A stretch of DNA of 56,178 nt from JBAXXL01 sp038206725 (GTDB lineage Bacteria > Bacteroidota > Ignavibacteria > Kapaibacteriales > UBA2268): the NCBI GenBank assembly GCA_038206725.1, contig JBBRAO010000022.1, positions 1-56,178 on the forward strand, written 5' to 3'. Under the pieces are notes generated by a model that did no database searches, was not told the DNA's origin, and saw nothing but the letters and a program-made list of their open reading frames with translations. Positions 8,555 through 16,231 of this stretch are shown here, piece by piece (position 1 is the stretch's first letter; the number at the start of each line of letters is the position of its first letter). Position numbers and translations under genes: made by a program.

Positions 8555-10075
8555 CTATATAGATATTTTGATGACCGGAGAAATAACGAAGTAATTCTTT
8601 ATTTCATAAGGTCTTAGGTCGTGTATTGGTGTCGAATATTTAGCTTCTAAATAGAACCAACTGCCGAATAAAGGTATCCATAGTTTCCCCAAAAAGATAC
8701 CGTTAGACAATTGTGCAGAAGCGCCAAATGGATAAACCGCTTGATTTCTATACTCTACTCTTAAAAATAACCAATCTGATGTTGTTTCAGCGGTCCAAGT
8801 TTTCAATCCTGTAAATCTACCATCATTACCAGGAGATAAATTATAAACTACAGGATCGCCTGGTTCATTTGCAAAACGTTGCTCGAATAAGCCTGTTTCT
8901 TGAACTGTTGCATAGCTGTACCCAAAATCAAATCTAAAATAGTTTTCAGGATTTCTTTTGTTTAACCATAAATGATAAAATGCTGAAATTCTTCCGCTCT
9001 TCATTAAGATTGGAGCAATTTGGCCAATTGGATGAGACTTTGTATAGAATGCTTCTGTCAAATCGGCTTCTCCATTAGGGTTTGGAGTAAATTCTACAGC
9101 TTCTGTAGCATCATAACCACCATAAGAGCCTTCTTCAAAATTATATGCTGACAATTTAGTCAGAGGTATAGAAGCACTAACAGTTACACCCAATTCAGGC
9201 ATCATCGGTAAATGATAATCGAAACCACCGGATAGATATCCGCCATTGAATGAGTTTAATGTACGGTTTGGAACCCAGGACATAATTGAATTGTCATTAG
9301 CTAAGCCGGATTTGTGGCGGTATCCCACCCCTAAAAAGACGTTAAGTAGATTTGGAATTCTATCTCTCGATTCATCATCCTTATTTTCTAATAATGGTCT
9401 TTGTAATGTGATATTGCTTTGACCTGAATACCAGAACGGGAATCCTACATCGTCATTACCGGCTGCAGAACGCAACCAAAAACCGGTAGAACCAATTTTA
9501 ATAGCTTGTTCAAATAGCGATAAAGTGAATACGTGAGAAGCATTCGTTGGATTCATATAGTCAATAATAGCTTCAGCTTGAGTTGCTGAAAGAGGTGTTT
9601 TTGCAGGTATTTCCACATAACAGTAATCTCTTTTAGGGATTTCATCCTCGAAAGGATAACCTCTTAAGTTTCCAGTGTAGTGCATATCCCCGGCCAAAAA
9701 TCCAACTAGCAAATCAGTCATCCACGAATCAATTTGTACGGCATTTATTTCTACCTTACCGCAGGAAATTGATAGCAATTGATATGCTTCATAAGGCGAT
9801 GATTTCGGAGCCGCTAAAATCTGTATGTCGGATTGATTAAGTTCTTTTGCATCAAATCCCTTATAAAGGAATGTGTTGTAAATCTGAACTTGCAAATCCG
9901 GTTCACATATATTCCAGCGTGGAAACCATTTTTTTATATTTGGATCAATTGTTGTTAAGCTGTCTAGTATAGAATTCTGGTCAATTTGTTTGTCTGTGCC
10001 CCCTTGCCCAAAAACTGTAATAGTTGGAACAATGAACATCAACACTAATAATATTGCAATTTTTTTCATTTTCAT
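8555..10075 (-). CDS. Outer-membrane beta-barrel protein, unknown family (paralogue of upstream gene)
   Basis: A 506-residue protein with a signal peptide ending at VFGQ, a soluble N-terminal part (about residues 30-230) and a C-terminal barrel-like half. The end contains HDLRPYE, 22 residues before the C-terminus. The upstream gene has NDLRPWE at the equivalent place, and the preceding strands also align (YPFGASAQ against TPYGLSLQ), so the C-terminal halves look homologous. I do not recognise a named family. A 40-nt gap to the upstream gene and a terminator after this one suggest one transcript with the 601- and 764-residue genes. Confidence 0.6.
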   Translation of the reverse strand: MKMKKIAILLVLMFIVPTITVFGQGGTDKQIDQNSILDSLTTIDPNIKKWFPRWNICEPDLQVQIYNTFLYKGFDAKELNQSDIQILAAPKSSPYEAYQLLSISCGKVEINAVQIDSWMTDLLVGFLAGDMHYTGNLRGYPFEDEIPKRDYCYVEIPAKTPLSATQAEAIIDYMNPTNASHVFTLSLFEQAIKIGSTGFWLRSAAGNDDVGFPFWYSGQSNITLQRPLLENKDDESRDRIPNLLNVFLGVGYRHKSGLANDNSIMSWVPNRTLNSFNGGYLSGGFDYHLPMMPELGVTVSASIPLTKLSAYNFEEGSYGGYDATEAVEFTPNPNGEADLTEAFYTKSHPIGQIAPILMKSGRISAFYHLWLNKRNPENYFRFDFGYSYATVQETGLFEQRFANEPGDPVVYNLSPGNDGRFTGLKTWTAETTSDWLFLRVEYRNQAVYPFGASAQLSNGIFLGKLWIPLFGSWFYLEAKYSTPIHDLRPYEIKNYFVISPVIKISI

Positions 10076-10115
10076 CTTCGGATTTATTTTACTTTAACAA
10101 TTTACTAATAATTAA

Positions 10116-11876
10116 TTAAAAGAACATTACAAATCTAACATTTGGAATGACTATATTTTGTGGTTCCCAAGGGCGCAAATCATTTTCGAGGACTTTAACA
10201 AAAGCTTTTGCATCCAAACGTACTGAAAAAGTATTTTTAACAATTGGGATTTGTAACCAGATATCGCCGGTTATAGCTTCGTCAAAATACTGTAAGCTTA
10301 ATCCGTAAGGAGTAACAATATTTTTAACCATAAAGTCCATTCTGCCGGATATTCCACCAATCATTTCGTTTTTGAACATTTTATATGTTTTAACCATATC
10401 AGGCGCTTCACCTTCAACATCATAGAACCAAGTTTCAGCTCCATACATACCGGCTCCTAAGCCAAAGCGTAATAGATAGTTTTCATCTAAAGCAATACCG
10501 AAAGTATAATGTAATTGTGCTGTATATCTTATTAAGTAATCTCTATTAGGATCGCTTATCATCGGTTGACCTGTTTCAGGATCGTAACCGCCTAAGTTTT
10601 TACGTGAATTTGCATAATAATCCGCCGGTTGTGCATCGCCTGAAACATAGCTACCCTTGAAAGAAAACACACCGCTTTTTGGTATAACTGCAATTGGGAA
10701 ATCTGCTTGTGCATTTATTCCGAATCCAGCATAAGTCAATTTGCGATCTTGTTTGTAAAGAGAGTTGCTCAATTGCGACCAACCGTTTGTCGGTAAAATT
10801 GCGCCTAACTTAACGTTTTTCCAAATAAAATTGGCTGACATTCTTTCACTGTATAGTGATGGAAGATTGATATCATCTATTCCATAACGCAACTCTACAC
10901 CAATATTTGGCATATTAATATTTGTTATAGACGATAGAGTATCTTTTTGTCCATCATTATCAACTATCATATATTCATAGTTTTTCCAAGAAATCAAATC
11001 AGGGCTTACGATTACTTCATTTTTCTTCATTGTGATATCTTCAGGGTCACCATTGGATACTCTTAAGAAAGATTGGATATCTGTTCCTGAAATGTCGGAT
11101 TCCGAACGGATAATAGGAGAAGCATTACCTGCTTTTGGTGCGGCAAACATAATGTCTGTACCGATACCTTGAGCTTCTAATGTTACGTCTTCTACGTTAC
11201 CTTGACGGAATGAATTTAATACTAATTCATAGAAATCGTTAACACCGAATTCACTTTTTAAATTATCGTCGAATTCTTGTTTCAATTCCGGATAGGTGAA
11301 AATCTTTTTGGCACCTATGTTATTCAATTGCTCTTTTAATTGGTCTTCGTCTTCTTCTACAGTCATAACGGCTATAATAGTCGAAGGCATAGTTTTGTTA
11401 GGACCAATTCTGGTTGTTACAGCATATACATACTGTAATTTCTTTTCTGCTCCAACACTTTTAGAGGCAATATAAATCTGCGCTAATACGGCGTCATCCG
11501 GTACAGCCCAACCTCTTTGGTCAATATCTGAAGCTATGGCTCTTTGAGATTTGCCACTTTTTGCACTTTCGCTAATAAAATTAAAAACGTCTTCGCCAAC
11601 TTTTTTCTTTAAGGCATCCAAATCAGCTCCACCGCCAGCGGCACCTAAAGTGGCGCTGGCTTGGATGGACTCTTGCTTTTTCATCAATTTACGAATTTCG
11701 CCGATTTCACTTATTCTATATACTGAAATAGTGGAAAAACGATAATTCTTAAACTGGCTTAATACGCTTTCTAATTTATTTTGAAAGGCTTTATCACCGC
11801 CTTGTGCTTTAGTTACCAAAGGAAGTATTATTGTCAAAGCTAATAGAACTAATATTGCTTGATTTATTCTTTTCAT
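10116..11876 (-). CDS. Outer-membrane protein: periplasmic N-terminal domain plus C-terminal barrel
   Basis: The chosen start is ATG at 11876 (alternative at 11921), because it gives a clean signal peptide (MKRINQAILVLLALTIILPL) and is preceded by AAGGA at good spacing. The mature protein has an alpha/beta N-terminal region of about 260 residues with an alanine/glycine-rich coiled segment, then a barrel-like part from around residue 310. The C-terminus carries NDLRPWE, as in the paralogous downstream gene. Position directly after the membrane-anchored 764-residue gene, on the same transcript, suggests the products work together across the envelope. Function unknown. Confidence 0.6.
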   Translation of the reverse strand: MKRINQAILVLLALTIILPLVTKAQGGDKAFQNKLESVLSQFKNYRFSTISVYRISEIGEIRKLMKKQESIQASATLGAAGGGADLDALKKKVGEDVFNFISESAKSGKSQRAIASDIDQRGWAVPDDAVLAQIYIASKSVGAEKKLQYVYAVTTRIGPNKTMPSTIIAVMTVEEDEDQLKEQLNNIGAKKIFTYPELKQEFDDNLKSEFGVNDFYELVLNSFRQGNVEDVTLEAQGIGTDIMFAAPKAGNASPIIRSESDISGTDIQSFLRVSNGDPEDITMKKNEVIVSPDLISWKNYEYMIVDNDGQKDTLSSITNINMPNIGVELRYGIDDINLPSLYSERMSANFIWKNVKLGAILPTNGWSQLSNSLYKQDRKLTYAGFGINAQADFPIAVIPKSGVFSFKGSYVSGDAQPADYYANSRKNLGGYDPETGQPMISDPNRDYLIRYTAQLHYTFGIALDENYLLRFGLGAGMYGAETWFYDVEGEAPDMVKTYKMFKNEMIGGISGRMDFMVKNIVTPYGLSLQYFDEAITGDIWLQIPIVKNTFSVRLDAKAFVKVLENDLRPWEPQNIVIPNVRFVMFF

Positions 11877-11931
11877 TGTGATATTCCTTTTACCTACTTT
11901 TTTTTTATATTGATAAAACATTTACTAATTA

Positions 11932-14226
11932 TTATCTAGGACCCATTTGTTTCTTTGGTGCAGCACCTTCAAAGTTCACATTAACCAATATAGATGTCTG
12001 TGATGTCTCAGATTTTACACCGCTGACAGGGTTAACTGCAACAGCATTCAATTTTAGTGTTACCGTACCACGGGCTTTTTTCTTACCTTGGTCAGGTACA
12101 CCGCTTAATTCAAATTCAACTTCATATCCGCTTTCTGCACTACCAGAGATAGTTGGTTCGTTGGAAATCGAGTATCCGGTCAAACCTTCCGATATATCAG
12201 CTCCTGCTACTTCAACACTAACAGCTGATGGAGTCGATGAGCCTGTACCAGGTTTTGATGCGCTAATATTAGCAACAGAAACTTTAAACTTACGAGTGGT
12301 ACCCGAGAAATTATTAATAATACTCGAAGTTCCAATCTCAGGTGGTTCTTGTTTAAGTGATACTGTTTTTTCAGCAAACAACTCAACTTCTTTTTGAGTG
12401 TATGGTTGAATCCAGATTATCTTCAATGAAACTGATTTAGCAGAAGGTGTATAGTTAAACGCTTGTTCTTTGTCAAGTGTTAGACCTTCAACATAAGGTT
12501 TTTGAGGATTATCATTTGTAGTTAAATATATTCTAAACTGGTCATTTTTAATTTTTGTTCCGGAATATGGTACTGCCGAGAAGCTAGTTTTGTAACCATA
12601 ATATGTAGAGAACGCAAGTTTACCATTGATATCACGTATTGATTCCTCGGTCAAACCTGTTTTAAATATTTCTAATATAGATTGATCAGTAGCTGTTTTA
12701 CCTCTTAAAGAGTGCTTTATTTCAATTTTGTATTTACCCGGAGCCAATTTACGTTCCACAACACCGCGCAATTCTAATGGTGATTCCGCTGTTGGAGCGG
12801 AAACGCCTGAACCTGCTATCTGATGTTTAGGAGTAAAGTTTACACGAGCAACATTATTACCATTATCGTCCAATACTTTACCTTCAACGATGTTTGCTCC
12901 GTCGTTTTTATAAGGTGATATTGAACATTCAAATACTGGTGGCACTTCATCGAAGCAAGCCGCGTATTGTGGTAAATAAATAGTTGGTGGTGCATTTGGC
13001 GGGTTAGGTGTTATTACGTGAACATCTATAGCCATTGCCCCACGGTTTTGAGAAAATGTAGTGGATAAACCCGGAACTAATAATTTAGCAATATAACCGT
13101 AAAGTTGAATATTACCTTTTACTTCGATAGCATTTTTCTCGTCTGTTACATTACTGGACGCTTTTCTAACTTTAGCGTCTAAATCGTCAACATCACGAGT
13201 TTCATTTAACTGCTCTATAGTAGGAAGGGCGTATTTTTCTAATTTTCGTTTTAATTCTTTATAAACGTTTTTCAAATCCTTTACAGAAAGTTGAACTGTA
13301 CCAATGTTTACTGTGGATTCATCATCCAGTTCAGCAAAACTCTGCCCCGACCGTACACCCAAAATTCTATTTGTTCTGGAAGCGAAACGTAATTTAAACC
13401 AACCTGCTTGGCTTGGTGGTTGGAAGTTAATAACAAATGCCCTTTTCTTAATATCATCGGAGCTTGTTACAAGTTTGCCTAAACGGCTGTCTTTGTCCGA
13501 ATAAAAGAAAACGCTATCTACAGGAACACCTGGTGGTGATACATTATCACCAATGTTTTTTCTTAAACTTTGCGGATACATTGGAATTATGGCTTCCGCT
13601 TGAAGAGTTCCCTTCGGAATCATATTCTCAATAGTTTTGTAGGTTGCATCTAAATCAAGACGCATCTCTTTACACCCTACAAACTTCCAAGTTGCACCAT
13701 CTTCAGCAGTTATGAATTCACCAGGCTGCATTTTGGTCAAATCATATTTTTCTACTTCTTTATCGTTAGGGAACGATGGTGGTTCTTCAACATTCTGATC
13801 ATTGCTGAAGAATATCTGATATTGAATTTGCTCAACATTTGCGAGCTTAATTAATTTTTTTACTCTCTCTTTGTACTCTGCCATTACCTCGTTTTCGTAT
13901 TTCCGCATTTCTTGGGAGATATCTGTTACACCAACCTCAACGATATATTTACGTTCAGGTTTAATATCTGCGCCCAATGCGTCTTTTACGTTAACTCCTG
14001 GAGGAGGAATTGTGATTTCGTCTTGTGGACGGGTATTGATTCCTTCTGTACCAGCGCCTGATTGGAGTTGCGATAAGATACTTTCAACTATCCTCATAGT
14101 ATCTCTTTGCTTTTTACTTAGAAGTTCCTCCGCCTCATCACGTTCTACGATGATAATCAGAAGCTCTAATACTACAGCTAGATACAATACGAAATAGACC
14201 TTACCGGCACCGCCGCCTTTTCCCAT
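11932..14226 (-). CDS. Inner-membrane-anchored protein with large periplasmic region (GldM-like topology)
   Basis: A 764-residue protein with a short glycine-rich cytoplasmic N-terminus, one transmembrane helix (about residues 10-27, VYFVLYLAVVLELLIIIV, with Glu inside it), then a helical region (to about 130). A long beta-rich periplasmic part follows that looks like several Ig-like domains; the C-terminus is proline/basic. This resembles the topology of GldM/PorM, the T9SS motor component, but I see no GldM-specific sequence signature and no gldK/L/N neighbours, so homology is only a hypothesis. A strong Shine-Dalgarno sequence precedes the ATG. It heads a transcript with two outer-membrane barrels. 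Confidence 0.5.
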   Translation of the reverse strand: MGKGGGAGKVYFVLYLAVVLELLIIIVERDEAEELLSKKQRDTMRIVESILSQLQSGAGTEGINTRPQDEITIPPPGVNVKDALGADIKPERKYIVEVGVTDISQEMRKYENEVMAEYKERVKKLIKLANVEQIQYQIFFSNDQNVEEPPSFPNDKEVEKYDLTKMQPGEFITAEDGATWKFVGCKEMRLDLDATYKTIENMIPKGTLQAEAIIPMYPQSLRKNIGDNVSPPGVPVDSVFFYSDKDSRLGKLVTSSDDIKKRAFVINFQPPSQAGWFKLRFASRTNRILGVRSGQSFAELDDESTVNIGTVQLSVKDLKNVYKELKRKLEKYALPTIEQLNETRDVDDLDAKVRKASSNVTDEKNAIEVKGNIQLYGYIAKLLVPGLSTTFSQNRGAMAIDVHVITPNPPNAPPTIYLPQYAACFDEVPPVFECSISPYKNDGANIVEGKVLDDNGNNVARVNFTPKHQIAGSGVSAPTAESPLELRGVVERKLAPGKYKIEIKHSLRGKTATDQSILEIFKTGLTEESIRDINGKLAFSTYYGYKTSFSAVPYSGTKIKNDQFRIYLTTNDNPQKPYVEGLTLDKEQAFNYTPSAKSVSLKIIWIQPYTQKEVELFAEKTVSLKQEPPEIGTSSIINNFSGTTRKFKVSVANISASKPGTGSSTPSAVSVEVAGADISEGLTGYSISNEPTISGSAESGYEVEFELSGVPDQGKKKARGTVTLKLNAVAVNPVSGVKSETSQTSILVNVNFEGAAPKKQMGPR

Positions 14227-14233
14227 AGTTTGT

Positions 14234-14239
14234 CCTCCT
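14234..14239 (-). promoter_or_regulatory. Strong Shine-Dalgarno sequence for the 764-residue gene
   Basis: AGGAGG on the minus strand, 7 nt before the ATG at 14226. It fixes this start and is unusual here, since most genes in the window have weak or no SD. A small CAGC-TTAG-GCTG hairpin lies just upstream of it. Confidence 0.7.
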
Positions 14240-14299
14240 GACAGCCTAAGCTGTGACTATACTTTTTTAAAATTACTGTTTCAATTATTAAATTTATTA

Positions 14300-14350
14300 C
14301 AAAGTTATTACTAAATTAATAAAAAATCATTTTTCTTTAGTACAAAGTTA
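14300..14350 (-). promoter_or_regulatory. Candidate tandem TAnnTTTG promoter boxes for the envelope operon
   Basis: Minus-strand TAACTTTG occurs twice, at 14300-14307 and 14343-14350. Both match the Bacteroidota -7 consensus TAnnTTTG, upstream of the gene starting at 14226. I see no convincing -33 TTG for either. The rest of the 14227-14473 gap is very AT-rich and holds nothing else recognisable. Confidence 0.3.
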
Positions 14351-14473
14351 AAAATTTTTCATAAAACTAAAAACATTTTCCTAAAAAAAAATAAAAAAAA
14401 ATTATTTTTTTCCTAATTATTCCCATTTTTAGGTTATTTTAGTCTTTTTTTTACTCATTTTTACAAAATTATT

Positions 14474-15088
14474 ATGTACAGATTTATTGCCGAAAATACA
14501 ATAAAAAACAAATGTCCGTCTTTATTTTTATCAAAAATAAAAAAAAATGGCGAATTAATTCACATACCTGAATTAAGTTCTTTAGTCGGAGTTCCACAAC
14601 CGCCGGACAAACACCCCGAAGGTGACGTATTTACACATACTTTGGGGGTTATTGACGCCGCGGCTATGTTGAAAAATAATTTATCATTCGAAGAAGAAAA
14701 AGCAATCTTTATGTTAGCCGCTTTGTGTCACGATTTCGGAAAACCTTATGCTACCACTGCTGAAAATGGTAGAATAACAGCACCAAAGCACGATATATAC
14801 GGCTTAACACCGGCTTATAATTTTCTTGCCAAATCCGAAAATAAAAAATATTTACCGCAAGTACTGAATTTAATCAAAGAACATTCGAAACCGCTACAAC
14901 TTTACCGAGATAAAGATATTGTTTCAAAAAAAGCATTAACGCGTTTAGCCGATAGAGTAGATATCGTTTTACTTCTACTTTTGCAATCCGCCGATACCGC
15001 GGGAAAAAATAAAATTATACCCAGGGAATACAGCGATGCAACTAAATGGCTGATGGAAAAATTTAATCTATCAACATTACATAAATAA
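14474..15088 (+). CDS. HD-domain phosphohydrolase, related to the HD part of tRNA nucleotidyltransferases
   Basis: A 204-residue protein with metal-binding HD-domain residues His55 (FTHTL), His86-Asp87 (LCHDFGKP), His106 (PKHD) and His137 (IKEHSKP). The HPEGDVFTHTL and CHDFGKP arrangement is the one seen in the HD domain of bacterial CCA-adding/poly(A) polymerase proteins, but the nucleotidyltransferase domain is absent, so it is a stand-alone HD protein, presumably a metal-dependent phosphohydrolase. Substrate unknown. It is divergent from the 764-residue gene and its 3' end overlaps the convergent MlaE gene by 12 nt. Confidence 0.75.
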   Translation: MYRFIAENTIKNKCPSLFLSKIKKNGELIHIPELSSLVGVPQPPDKHPEGDVFTHTLGVIDAAAMLKNNLSFEEEKAIFMLAALCHDFGKPYATTAENGRITAPKHDIYGLTPAYNFLAKSENKKYLPQVLNLIKEHSKPLQLYRDKDIVSKKALTRLADRVDIVLLLLLQSADTAGKNKIIPREYSDATKWLMEKFNLSTLHK

Positions 15089-16231
15089 TTTATCGTAAAG
15101 AACTACAAACAAAGCGTCAATAACGATCACCATAAATATCCCCGAAACTACCGAACCTGTGGTGTTTTTACCGACACTCTCAGCATTGTTGGTTACCTGC
15201 AAACCGCGGAAACATCCAATAATCGCAATAATAAAACCAAAAACGAATGCCTTTACAACGCCATATACTACATCTATCATCCTGATAGATGCTCCTAATG
15301 CAGAAAAATATGACGCAATAGTAATATTCAATGTGGACAATCCGGCAATCAACCCACCAACTACGCCCATCAAATCGCAAATTAAAACTAATAATGGCAA
15401 AGCTAATGTTAAAGCAATTATTCTCGGCATAACAAGAAAAGCGATTTTATTGAATCCCATAGTATCTAACGAATCCAATTCGTCCGACACTTTCATAGTC
15501 CCGATTTCTGCCGCAAAAGCCGACCCCGAACGCCCAGCAACGATAATTGCGACCATTATTGGGGAAAGTTCGCGAATGATGGAGAAACCAACGAGAGGTG
15601 CCAAAAATTGGTCAGCGCCAAATTGCTTGAGTTGAATAGCTCCCTGCCAGCCGGTTATAAATCCTAAAAGCAAAATTATAAGCACATTTATTGGAAGTGC
15701 GTTCACACCGGTAGTATAAAAATAATTCGGAAAATCCTTCCAACGGATTAAGCTTGGGTGTATTATGCTTTTTACGAAAGTTTTAAATATGACTCCCAGA
15801 AATTCTATCATTTGACGCATTTCTCTGTATTTATCAACTATACCGTTGCCGAATACTTCAACAAATTTGTAAAGAGTCAAATGTTCGCGACGGATTTGGT
15901 TCTCATCCATTGTCCGTTGAACCGAAATAAAAGCTTTAATAGTATCGCTGACATTTATATATTCTATCTCTATTTCTCTAAACAAAAACTTTTCTTCCAA
16001 TTCGTCAAGAAAAACTAATAAAAAAGAATCATAAAATCCTAAATTCGAAAAATCAAATTGCACCTTTGTGATGCCATCCGAAATGCTATCACAACGACAA
16101 CTTTCATCAATACCAACAGAGTGAGAAATATAAAATGGTCCCAACAATTTTATTATAAGAGTACTGCCGATTTGTTCGGTACTGACATATTCGATTGCCA
16201 AGGGTTCTATTTTTGGGGTTGGATTTTTCAT
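15077..16231 (-). CDS. MlaE-family ABC permease with N-terminal STAS domain
   Basis: A 384-residue protein. Residues 1-110 resemble a STAS domain; a linker follows, then a MlaE/YrbE permease domain with about five membrane segments (from residue 170). Family marks include FSIIRELSPIMVAIIVAGR, SGSAFAAEIGTMKVSDELD and the GxxxGSxxGx-rich end. MlaE permeases move phospholipids between membranes with an MlaF ATPase and MlaD MCE protein; neither partner is adjacent. The ATG overlaps the stop of the upstream TonB receptor gene (ATGA), so the two are translationally coupled. Confidence 0.9.
   Translation of the reverse strand: MKNPTPKIEPLAIEYVSTEQIGSTLIIKLLGPFYISHSVGIDESCRCDSISDGITKVQFDFSNLGFYDSFLLVFLDELEEKFLFREIEIEYINVSDTIKAFISVQRTMDENQIRREHLTLYKFVEVFGNGIVDKYREMRQMIEFLGVIFKTFVKSIIHPSLIRWKDFPNYFYTTGVNALPINVLIILLLGFITGWQGAIQLKQFGADQFLAPLVGFSIIRELSPIMVAIIVAGRSGSAFAAEIGTMKVSDELDSLDTMGFNKIAFLVMPRIIALTLALPLLVLICDLMGVVGGLIAGLSTLNITIASYFSALGASIRMIDVVYGVVKAFVFGFIIAIIGCFRGLQVTNNAESVGKNTTGSVVSGIFMVIVIDALFVVLYDKLFM

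Noticed and set aside
11932..14226. Firm assignment as GldM
   Set aside because: Topology fits, but no GldM sequence signature and no gldK/L/N neighbours; kept as a hypothesis only.
15159..15635. 158-residue plus-strand ORF opposite the MlaE permease
   Set aside because: It is a mirror of the permease's hydrophobic codons; the MlaE motifs on the minus strand are decisive.
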